A stretch of 64,000 bases of DNA from Rhypophila decipiens (taxonomy: Eukaryota > Ascomycota > Sordariomycetes > Sordariales > Naviculisporaceae): assembly GCA_033297075.1 (NCBI GenBank), contig MU858051.1:124001-188000 (forward strand), read 5' to 3'. A program made the translations under genes and the position numbers. This document shows, piece by piece, positions 48,120-57,376 of this stretch. Numbering within the stretch: position 1 is the first letter of the stretch; the number at the start of each line of letters is the position of its first letter. Under the pieces are notes generated by a model that saw nothing but the letters and a program-made list of their open reading frames with translations, was not told where the DNA came from and made no database searches.

Positions 48120-48995
48120 GCACCGGCGCCTGTCAAGCGAGAACCCGATCGAGATGCGCGTCTCGGTGCCCTTCGATTGCGCTTGTCAGCTTTCCCGCTG
48201 CTGTGACAGGGACAAGAGCGGGAACGGCTTGATGCCTTTGTGAACAATCGAACAATGCGCTCCGTCGGATGTGTCGAGGATATTTGCGAACCCGTTGCAC
48301 CCCGACAATCAGGTGCAAGCTCGTCAGCGCACTTGATTTTTTTTTCACCCACAGCAGCTTGTCCTTTTTTCCGTTGGCGGGCCGGGGCGGGGCAGTCCAA
48401 GACAAACTCTTGGTCAATGGAAGTGGAGCAAGATTTCACTGCTTGGTGGGGGGGGTTCACAGCCTTGTGACTAATGCTCCGTCCTGGACCTTGCCGTTTC
48501 GCTGTGGCTGGAATTAATTCAAAGTGTCAAGATCTCTGACGGAACAGCTCCAAATTGCGACGGAATGCTCCGTTTTTTGTAGCCTTTCCCCACGATTGAA
48601 AACCACCCCCTTGTGCCAGAGATGACAGCCCCTGTCGTTATATCGCAGCGCCGTGCAACACTTGGCGAGCCTGTGAGGAGCATAGGCAGATACTCGGTAG
48701 CCAAAATAAAGCCAAGCAACTTAAGCGTACCCTTTGTTATTTAAACCTCGCATTGACTTTCAGGATAGTTCATTCTTCCCGTCCAATACATATCATCAAG
48801 CAGCTGTTTTTAGATTCCAATATTCTACAAGCTTAGAGTCTTATTATAACCATCCTGGGCGGTCACATCCACGGCAACCTGTTTCGTCTCTCACTGTTAG
48901 CTAGCTAAACCATCCCTGGTCAGCTCCACGAACTGCCAATCCTTACTTTATTCATATATAAACAAAACTACGCAACTGCTCCTCGCAAATTCGCA
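48120..48995. other. distal part of the zafA/myristoyl-protein divergent intergenic region
   Basis: The upstream regions of both genes meet here. Apart from the CAAGGT copy at 48488-48493 I see no motif that I can name and no gene. The last 50 bases before 48996 look like a fungal 5' leader. Confidence 0.5.
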
Positions 48996-49461
48996 ATGGG
49001 AAATCTATGCGGTAAAGAATCAGACCACTTCGCAACCCCAGGCCGCCGTCTAGATGCCACCCCAGCGCAACCCAAAACCGCCTCCGTCCCAGCCGGCGCA
49101 TCCAGACCATCACAACCGCCGCCAAAGGTAGGCGGACCACCACGAACACTCGGCGGTAGCGGAGGAGGAGGAGGGGGAGGGGCAGGCTCGTCATCCTCAG
49201 CAGCAGATGATGCCCGACGGAAAGCAGCCGAAGCAGCCGAGGTTAGCCAAGACAAGACCATATTACAAGCAAGTACACAAAACAGCTAACAAGGATTGAC
49301 AGCAACGAGCCAAACAAGCCAGCACAACAAGCGGAAAACTCTCGTCCCAGCTAGCCGCCCAGAAGAAACAGACACGCACGGATACGCTCAAGGAACTGAG
49401 CGAGACGCAGCTCCGCCAGCGGGACATGGATGCCAATGCCGATGTCAGGAATCATAACTGA
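48996..49461 (+). CDS. small, probably N-myristoylated protein of unknown function
   Basis: Exons 48996-49241 and 49303-49461 give 134 residues; the 61-nt intron starts GTTAGC, has a GCTAAC-type branch site and ends GACAG. The N-terminus MGNLCGKE fits an N-myristoylation signal (Gly2) with Cys5 next to it as a possible palmitoylation site, so membrane attachment is likely. A Pro/Gly-rich linker with an eight-Gly run leads to an Ala/Gln/Lys-rich helix (AADDARRKAAEAAEQRAKQ, then KLSSQLAAQKKQT). The C-terminus is RQRDMDANADVRNHN. I believe similar short proteins occur across Pezizomycotina, but no function is known to me. It is transcribed divergently from zafA. Confidence 0.8.
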
Positions 49462-50723
49462 GGAGCGAGAAGGAAGGAGTATTCAAGAGCTCCTACAGAA
49501 ACGAAGATGTGCCAGACATCGTATGCTACGCGAGTTGGTTACCATCACCTTTCCCGAGACACGAAACGAGAAGCAACCCATACGACTTGGACAGGACAGG
49601 AAGGAGGCAAGAGGCGGAATGGGCAAATGGTGGCCGGCCCATAGGTAGCCAGGCAGGCAAGGCGGACTAAGCCTTTCCGTCTAAGTGAGGGAATACAGAA
49701 TCTCTCGAGAGAACTGATTGAGGCCAGGAGGAGAGTGGATGTCCTTCGAATTTTGCTTTCTGCCTCGAGTAAGTTCGAACAGCGGCGCGAAGGGCGATAA
49801 TATTCCTTGAGCAGAGCGGATTGCCCATTTAATTCGGTGTGTATAGGCCGGGGTCGGGGGCGGGGGGGTTATGTCAATAAAGGGGCTGTGCTTTGTTACT
49901 CGTGATATCTTTTCCATGTATTTATTTCTTGTTCATAGATTAGGGAGCCGGCCGGTGTCAGCCAGATTCGATGTGTCGTATTGACATCACCGAAGAATCA
50001 AAGAAGGATTGATCACATGCACCTTTTCTGGCGAGAGACCATAATGAATTGTGAAATAGGCCCTTTCCAAGCCAAGTAAATGCGTTATTTCTACAATAAA
50101 AAAATACATTGACAAAGTTACTTACATGCCTAGCATCCCTTGTTCAACCAATTATTCTAATTTGACTAGTCACCGTGGAGTGCCGCAAACAAGGTCTCAA
50201 GGACCTCAATGCAGAGTCTTTGCTAGGAGTTCTCGTTGAGAATAATGTATGTCATGTTCTTTCCATCCATCCATAGGATGTGTTAGTTTTCTTCATCTGT
50301 TTCTTTTTTCTTACGAACGGTTCGTTTCATCTGCTAGGCCGTCGTCACAAGAGACTTTGGCCATGCTCGGGAATATGTTACAGTACTACAATATTGTCTG
50401 TTCAAAGCTTCTCTCTTTTAAGATGACCAAGTGTTAACATCAACCGATAAATCGTTCCTTAATAAGATGAGAAGACAAGGAAAAGGATATATGGCGGGGA
50501 AGGGAATAAGAAATATGCAAAGAGGTAAAATAAGATGCCAGCAGATAAGAGGAATGATCAAAGGATAAATACCTCGCATGAAAAAAACGCCTCCATCGCA
50601 CGACTAATCGGGCATCCAACCGATCCTTCATATACACCAACCGTGTAACTTGCTAATGCCAGTCACAAGTCCACGACAAAAATCGAAAGCTGAAAATCGA
50701 GTACGTTAAAGAAGCGGGCGGAT
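49462..50723. other. convergent intergenic region
   Basis: 3' flanks of the myristoyl-type gene and PRP5. Short frames only; no RNA or repeat signal beyond an ATCC microrepeat near 50264. Confidence 0.5.
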
Positions 50724-53700
50724 TTAGTTGACAGTGTATCTGCCACCGGGTGCGGTGCGGCTCTCTGCGTCCGCAGCGGCAAGAGTTGCATCGGTGAGGA
50801 GACGTTTGAGCTCGCTGAGAGCATTGCTCACAACAACCTCGGTATCGCCTTCGATCAAGATGTAAAGCTTGGGGTCGCCGCCGGGGGCAGGATCCTTGCC
50901 CGGAGGATAATAGATGCCCTTGCTGGTGATGGATGTGCCCGTGTTCTCGAGGATTTTGGCCACGTTGGTTCTGTTGGTGACGGCCCAGCGAGCCTTTTGA
51001 GGGAAATCGTTGATTTCGAGCGTCGCATGGAACGCACCCGCATCGGGGCCCTTGTTGTCGATGGGTTGACCGGGACGAAGCTGACCGGTTTGTGCAAGGC
51101 GCGCGTTGATTTTGCTGATGGCTGAAGCAGCGATGGCCATGGCACCATCCTTTGCGCCGGCGGCGGCTGAAGGCACAATCTTGGGTGCCTCCACGCCAGC
51201 CTTGGCCTTGATTTCGGCCTCCGCCTTCGCTTGGTCGCGCGAGACAATAGTCGAAGTCGAATTGAGGATAGCTGCTTTGGCTTTGGCTTGCTTCTCCTCC
51301 TCCTTTGTATCGTCTTCTTTGAAGTCGTCTTCCTCGCCCTCGGCTTTGTGAGTCTTGCGCTCTCGCTGGCGAGCAGCCTCGCGTTCCTTGTCCAACTTCT
51401 CGAGACCTTTGCCGCCGAAGCCACTTGCATCCTTTGCTTTTCCAGCCTTGACCTTTTCCCTCCACGATTTGCGCATCTGATCGAGACGCTCAGGCACAGG
51501 CTGGCCGCTTTGCTCCAGTGCCTTTGAAATTCCAGGGGCACAGTTCTCTTGCTCCTCGGTGATAAAAGTAATGGCTGTGCCGGTCTGTCCTGCACGGCCA
51601 GTACGGCCGGCGCGGTGCACGTAATCCTCTAGATGGTTGGGCGCATCGTAGTTGATGACCATCTTGAGTTGCTTCACATCGAGACCTCTTGCAGCAATCG
51701 AGGTAGCAATGACGATCGGGCATACACCCTTCTTGAAATCTGATATAGTAGAGTTGCGGTCTTCCTGATCTTTCCCTCCATGCAGAGACATGCATCCATA
51801 ACCTCTCCGCAAGAGGGTGCGCAGCAAGTCATCGGCCTTCTCTTGCCGATCGACAAAAATGAGAGCACGCACATCATCGTCGTTCTTATACAAGTTACCG
51901 AGAATCTCAAGCAAGCGGTTGGGCTTCTCCTCCTCTGATATGATCTCGACCTTTTGCTCGATCTCTGGCGCCACAACACTTCGGCCACCAACAGTGATCT
52001 CGACGGGGTCACGAAGAACTTTCTTCGTCAGAGCATCGATGATTCGAGGCATGGTTGCGGAAAACAAGATGGTCTGGCGCTCAGGCCGGACGTTGTTGAA
52101 GATTTTCATCACTTGAGGCTCGAAACCCATATCAAACATTCGGTCAGCTTCATCCAAGACCAGATAAGTGGCGCGCTTGAGGTTGGTAACCCGTCCGCCA
52201 TTGGCTGCCAGAAGATCGATGAACCGTCCAGGGGTGGCCACGATGATCTCAGCACCTCGCTTCAACTCGGCGATCTGGTCCTTGATGGGGGCACCACCGT
52301 ATGCGGCGACAACGCGAAGCTTCAGTGTCTTGGCAAAAGGCTGCAAGTCCGATGTGATCTGCGTGCAAAGTTCTCTGGTTGGCGTCATGACAATAGCGAT
52401 GGCACCATCATCGCCGCTTACGGGCTTTTGGTCCTTGACGTGACGGAGCATGGGGAGGGCAAAGGCCATCGTCTTTCCGGATCCTGTCTTGGCAACACCG
52501 ATAACATCACGTCCTGACATGATGACAGGGAGAGCCTGCATTTGGATAGGAGTGGGCTTCTCGAATCCAAGCTTCTCAATCGTATCGAGAATCGGGCGGG
52601 TGAGGCCACATTGGGACCACTTCTGGACCGGTTTGGGAACGTTTTTACCCGAGACCTTGATACCGTCGAGCTCCATTCTTAGTTCCTGGGCTTCCTCCTC
52701 GGTCATGTTTCGGAGTTCGAGCGGCTCGTTCCAGAAGTTCTTCCTGACGGGATCAAGATCAAGTTTGCTGTAGTCAATTTTGGGGATATCCTTCTTCTTT
52801 TTCTTCGCAGCCATGGCGAGAATCGTGGCAGGGTCAGCCATTTCAGTCTCGAATCCGTAATCGTCATCACTAAAGTATGCTTCAGGCTGCGTAACCTCCT
52901 TCTTGTTGGCCTTTTTGTTCATGGTTGGGTTTATGCCAGGAGCAGGGGCACTCTGATCCAACGTCTCCATGAAGGCATCCAAGGGGTCAACTTCAGAACC
53001 TTGATCCATGTCAACATCTTCTCCTTTTGCCTCTCCGTTGGTGAGCTCTCCATTGGCAGGTTGTTCAGCGTCGATTTCCATGGCCATGCTCTCCTTTTGG
53101 AGTTGTTCCTCACGGCGCTCATGCAAGATACGTTGGGCCTGGGCGGCATCTTCTTCATTTTGAGCAAGAAGATGATCCAGGTCTTCCTCGGCGTCGTCCT
53201 CGTCCGCGTACGGGGTGACTTCGGCGTTCTCCAGAGCAAAGTTGGGAAGCTTGACGAGTTTCCGCTTGATGATCTCCTCATCGTCCATATCGATCTTGCG
53301 CTTTGTGGCCGACTTTTGAGAGTCAGCAGCCTTTTGGAAGCCAAAAGTATTGATAGTCCTATTGGTCGGCAGAAGGCCGCCCTTGTCGTGGGCCGCGTCA
53401 ACTTTGCCGCCAGCTTGATCTCCAGAGGAGACAACTTTGACATCCCCAAGCACAGCAGGTGAATGAGAACGAGCGGTCTTTGCATTGCGTGCAATCGCCT
53501 TTGGATCAAACTTGCCTGAGTAGGTTACAGGAGTGCCAGGGGTTCCTGGGGCGGTGGACTCTGGGGGACTCGAGGCACTGGGCGAGTCTTTGCGAACGGG
53601 ACTGGGTATACCGGTGGCCTTCTGATCCATCTCAGCGAGCAGCTGTCTAGTGCCGCCGGAGATCATAGTGGCCTCCTTGGCTTCCTTCAGCGCATGCTTT

Positions 53701-54446
53701 TCTTTCATGGCCTGAAGCTTGCGAAGCCGCTCAGCCTTCTTGTCCGCTTCTGACATAGGTTGGGTCGGTGTAGACTTAGCTGGCTGATAGTGTTGAGCAA
53801 CGTCAGCGAATGTCGTCCTCACGGCGCGATAGCGGAAACAAACCTCATTCTCCTTGCTCTCCTTCACATCGGGTTTCGGCGTGCCGCGCGGGCGAACATC
53901 ATCACCACGGCGAAGATTGGAATCGGCCGTGCCCTCGCGATGAGTACGATTGCGGTCTCGAGAGTCGTCCCTTCTAGTTCGATGGTCCCGATCCCCATCT
54001 CTGCTTCTCAGTGTACTCCGATCAGGCGAACGAGGACGTTCAGGGCGCCTGTCGCGTGACCTTCGCCGGTCACGATCATCTCGCCGCGAGCCACGGTACA
54101 AGTCATCGTCTCGGCGGTCTGGAGATCGGTCTCTTCGGCGGTACACATCATGGTCTCGAGTAGGCCGTGCACGGTCGCGATCTCTGTCATCATATCGGCG
54201 CTGGAAAGGGTTAGCAACCGAGATTTGATTGATATGCCGAAAAGAGAGAGCTCTTACAGTGGGGCCGGGGCTACGAGAGCGTCGGCGATAGTCGCCATGT
54301 CGATTCCGATCACGGTCGCGGTCGCGGTCACGATCTCTGTCTCTCACCCTGTCACGGTCGTGATCGCGTCGATCGTCATCCTTCCGTCTTCGCGCAGCAT
54401 GACTTCCTGCAGGAGACGGTGAGCGCGAGTCTCGGAGCCGAGCCAT
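50724..54446 (-). CDS. PRP5: pre-mRNA splicing DEAD-box ATPase Prp5
   Basis: Exons on the minus strand are 54258-54446, 53844-54200 and 50724-53783, giving 1201 residues. Introns 54201-54257 (57 nt; GTAAGA, GCTAAC, CCAG) and 53784-53843 (60 nt; GTTTGT, CTGAC, ATCAG) both have lengths divisible by three and no stop codon, so an unspliced frame of 1240 residues also exists. N-terminal RD/RS-rich region; the Prp5 signature DPLDAFM at about 448-454; helicase motifs AKTGSGKT (about 613), PTRELC, VLDEADRMFDMGFEPQ (DEAD about 726), SAT, and HRAGRTGRAG. A C-terminal KH-like tail ends GGRYTVN. Family role: remodels U2 snRNP and proofreads branch-site pairing in the nucleus. The DPLDAFM motif is the one known to contact U2/SF3b1, so the identity is firm. 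Confidence 0.96.
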   Translation of the reverse strand: MARLRDSRSPSPAGSHAARRRKDDDRRDHDRDRVRDRDRDRDRDRDRNRHGDYRRRSRSPGPTVRALSFRHINQISVANPFQRRYDDRDRDRARPTRDHDVYRRRDRSPDRRDDDLYRGSRRDDRDRRRSRDRRPERPRSPDRSTLRSRDGDRDHRTRRDDSRDRNRTHREGTADSNLRRGDDVRPRGTPKPDVKESKENEVCFRYRAVRTTFADVAQHYQPAKSTPTQPMSEADKKAERLRKLQAMKEKHALKEAKEATMISGGTRQLLAEMDQKATGIPSPVRKDSPSASSPPESTAPGTPGTPVTYSGKFDPKAIARNAKTARSHSPAVLGDVKVVSSGDQAGGKVDAAHDKGGLLPTNRTINTFGFQKAADSQKSATKRKIDMDDEEIIKRKLVKLPNFALENAEVTPYADEDDAEEDLDHLLAQNEEDAAQAQRILHERREEQLQKESMAMEIDAEQPANGELTNGEAKGEDVDMDQGSEVDPLDAFMETLDQSAPAPGINPTMNKKANKKEVTQPEAYFSDDDYGFETEMADPATILAMAAKKKKKDIPKIDYSKLDLDPVRKNFWNEPLELRNMTEEEAQELRMELDGIKVSGKNVPKPVQKWSQCGLTRPILDTIEKLGFEKPTPIQMQALPVIMSGRDVIGVAKTGSGKTMAFALPMLRHVKDQKPVSGDDGAIAIVMTPTRELCTQITSDLQPFAKTLKLRVVAAYGGAPIKDQIAELKRGAEIIVATPGRFIDLLAANGGRVTNLKRATYLVLDEADRMFDMGFEPQVMKIFNNVRPERQTILFSATMPRIIDALTKKVLRDPVEITVGGRSVVAPEIEQKVEIISEEEKPNRLLEILGNLYKNDDDVRALIFVDRQEKADDLLRTLLRRGYGCMSLHGGKDQEDRNSTISDFKKGVCPIVIATSIAARGLDVKQLKMVINYDAPNHLEDYVHRAGRTGRAGQTGTAITFITEEQENCAPGISKALEQSGQPVPERLDQMRKSWREKVKAGKAKDASGFGGKGLEKLDKEREAARQRERKTHKAEGEEDDFKEDDTKEEEKQAKAKAAILNSTSTIVSRDQAKAEAEIKAKAGVEAPKIVPSAAAGAKDGAMAIAASAISKINARLAQTGQLRPGQPIDNKGPDAGAFHATLEINDFPQKARWAVTNRTNVAKILENTGTSITSKGIYYPPGKDPAPGGDPKLYILIEGDTEVVVSNALSELKRLLTDATLAAADAESRTAPGGRYTVN

Positions 54447-55396
54447 TGTGAATTGTGAGGCAGGCTCAGCAGTCAGTGGTGATGTACTTTCTTGACTAGG
54501 TGCGCTTGTCTCCAGTTAGTGCATCTGAAATATTCCCCGTTTATGTTGAACGCCCAAAACTGCTGTTTCTAAGGTGTTCTTTGCAATCGGAAAGGCAGTG
54601 AGTGACTGGGTTTCTGTTGAAGAGTTTGTTGCCTGAGCTGAGGGAAAGAATTTAGAGTCGACAGGATGAAGAAAACGGTGGAGAACGCTGCAGTCTCGGC
54701 TGGCCGCTGGCCTGAAAATGGGCGGGATGAGTCCGCAGGTGCCCACCAGATCTGCTGTGGATTTGGGTGGGGCTCGGAGGCTTAAGCTTCAACGGACCAA
54801 TGAGATGTTTAGAATTTTGACTGTGGCCCATACCCGTTCCGAAGTATAGACTCCACCTTGGTACGGATAGCCTGGAGGTCGATTGTAAACAAGCTCAGAA
54901 AGTTGTGAATTATGGCTTTCAGCTTAAAGCGAAAACAAGTATAACTATGAAACATTTGTGATATTATATGACTATCAATATGATCATTGAGAGATGCTTG
55001 TTCAACCTTCTCAGCTGATACATATCATTTCGTTCTGTGTGTTGACGTTTGAAACGGTTCTAGGGTTGTTTACGGCAGCAACGGTGGGCGTGCACCTATC
55101 CGCCAAGACGTCTCCAAGCTGGGGGATTGGAGCTGCTTCTTGAGCTGAGCTCCCGCATTTTGCAACTGGGGAGCACAAGCCCTGCCCTGGCCCCGAGCTT
55201 CTGCATGAAACCAAATCTCTTGAACAGACGGTCGTCATTGCAACTTGAAGTCTGCGACACGCCAATCCAACCTCCCTCAACAACAGCTCCAAAAGCCAAC
55301 ATCCCACCTCCGTTCTGCACACGCGACATCGGCGACCACATCGCCATATTTAATTCTTCTGGCCTCTAAGTCGCGTGCTTGCTCTTGACAACTGCC
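54447..55396. promoter_or_regulatory. divergent promoter region, PRP5 / mitochondrial HMG-box gene
   Basis: The two genes start head-to-head 950 bases apart. I see no coding potential and cannot name any factor site. Confidence 0.5.
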
Positions 55397-56574
55397 ATGT
55401 GGACACGAATTGGGCTTGCGGTTGCCCGCCGGCAGCTTCGCGCCAATGGCGGTGCTGCCTTGACCAGGTGCGTTGCGCTTCGGGGGTCTGCCATCGCTCA
55501 CTCTAGCGTCATCCTCCGAAGAGCCTTCACCGTATCGAGACGCCGCGCTCTCCCCGCCGCAGCTACAAGGACCAAGACCAAGAGGACGACCGCGAAGGCC
55601 AAAACGAAGAAGCCTGCTGTCAAGCCCAAGGCGAGAAAGGCGGTGGCGAAGAAGAAGCCCAAGAAGGTCGTTGTCAAGAAGACGGTGCGAAAGAAGAAGG
55701 TGCTGACAGAGGCGGAGAAGCGAAAGCTTCACATCGCTACGCTGAGAAAGGCGGCTAAAGTGCACGAGGAGCCGGCCAGGTTGCCTGCTCGGGCTCCATA
55801 CAATGTCTATATGGCGGACGCCCTGAAGGGCAAAAAGGGAGACCTTACCGGCGTCCTGGCGGAGACGTCAGCTGAATTCAAGAACCTTTCGGCGTCAGAG
55901 TTGGAGGTAGGTTCTTTCTCCCTTTTACTGCTTTTTCTGCTTTTTTTTTTTGGAAACCCTTTGCTCTCCAGTCCACAAGCCCCGCCGCTCCTTACCCTAG
56001 TGTCCATTTGTTAGCCATGAAGACCATGTTGTCGCTGACCACATGATTGTGTCCCTGTTCCAGAAATACAAAGCCATCGCCGCAGCCAACAAGCTTGAAA
56101 ATGAAGCCGCCTTGAAGGCCTGGGTTCTGAAGCACACTCCACAGGAGATAGTCGAGATAAACAGCGCCCGTCGCCAGCTCAATGCTCTAAAGGCGTATAA
56201 GCACAGGCTGCCAACTCTCACCGACCCACGTGCCCCTAAGAGATCGCTGACCCCCTACTTTATGTACTTGCGGTCACGCATGCAATCGGGCTTCAAGTTA
56301 CAGCGGAGTACATTGGGACAGCTAAGCGCTGAGTGGCACGCGTTAAGCGCCTCAGAGAAGCAGGTATGTTTTTGAGTTTGTGAGATTGGCTCACGATGGT
56401 TCAATCTCGTGTCCCACGAATATGACTTTTGACTGTGGCTCATCTGCCGTACTAACTGCCCGTTTGAAATGTATCTAGCCCTTCATCGATAATGCTGCCG
56501 TCGACATGGTCAGATATGAACAGGAGGTCAAGACTGTCTACGACCGGGACCTCTACAGACGTAAGAAAGCCTAA
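55397..56574 (+). CDS. mitochondrial HMG-box protein (Abf2-like nucleoid protein)
   Basis: Exons 55397-55906, 56064-56363 and 56479-56574 give 301 residues; introns are 157 and 115 nt. The ATG at 55397 gives MWTRIGLAVARRQLRANG, a basic presequence continuing with HSSVILRRAFTVSRRR. A Lys/Arg/Ala-rich stretch (about 55-115) follows, then one HMG-like box beginning ARAPYNVYMADALKG and a second beginning DPRAPKRSLTPYFMYLRSR, ending with YDRDLYRRKKA. Two HMG boxes after a presequence is the layout of yeast Abf2-type proteins, which package mitochondrial DNA. A mitochondrial role is inferred from presequence and layout. The first box is weakly conserved, so its strength of DNA binding is uncertain. 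Confidence 0.88.
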
Positions 56575-57376
56575 GCTCGCTTGGTCAAGCTGAGCCTCCG
56601 TCGGGCCCTTGGGTCATCATGTTTCTACCCTCTGTCTCTGTCGTCAGTGTACACACTTGCTGAGCTTGTTTCTTTGGTCTGGAGTATCTATATCTCAAGT
56701 TTCTTTTTCTTCCTCGTCAAGGGGTAATCTGTACGGATACGGTGGTTTGTTCTGGCTGTTAAGAAGTAAAAGAAATACCTATCTGGGTACACACCTGTTA
56801 TGTACATCTTGTGTATACATTACTACGCTGAAACAACCGGGGTGTTATTTTTCGCTTTGGGGCTGTTTTGATTTGGATTTTGTAGAGTGTTTATTATACC
56901 AAGGAGGAATTAGGTACTGAAAGACCTAGCTGTTGAATTTATGCATCTCTATCGCTCCTAGACTCATGGCCCTTTGGTTTTGTGATTCTTTCGGGAGACA
57001 GGGTCGTCCCGCCAGTACTATTCACGGGCAAGACCCTGGAAGGTCTCATTTGACGCGACTGTTATATAGGAGTTATTTTACCATGATGAGGAGATGACGA
57101 TAGCAGCCTCTGATGATCAAATAAGCGTAGATACCGGAATAAATAACTACGGGTAGAACTAATGCTCGAGATAGAAAAGCTACCACCCTTGCCTAGGTAT
57201 GTAGATATACCTCCACAGTGCCCATGCAAAATATAAAATGAACTACCTAATAGACGCGCAAGTGCCCCAATAAATGCGCCATAACCGCCACGGGAGTTAT
57301 ATATAAAAGTCAAAAGGCAAACCACCCCCAAAGCCAAAAAGAAAGCAAAAAAAAAAAAAAAAAAAAAAAAAAGCAA
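56575..57376. other. convergent intergenic region with a poly(A) tract
   Basis: The mitochondrial HMG-box gene and the unknown gene at 57377 end tail-to-tail. An uninterrupted run of 26 A lies at 57347-57372, four bases from the minus-strand stop codon, where it reads as poly-T. No gene is seen. Confidence 0.6.
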
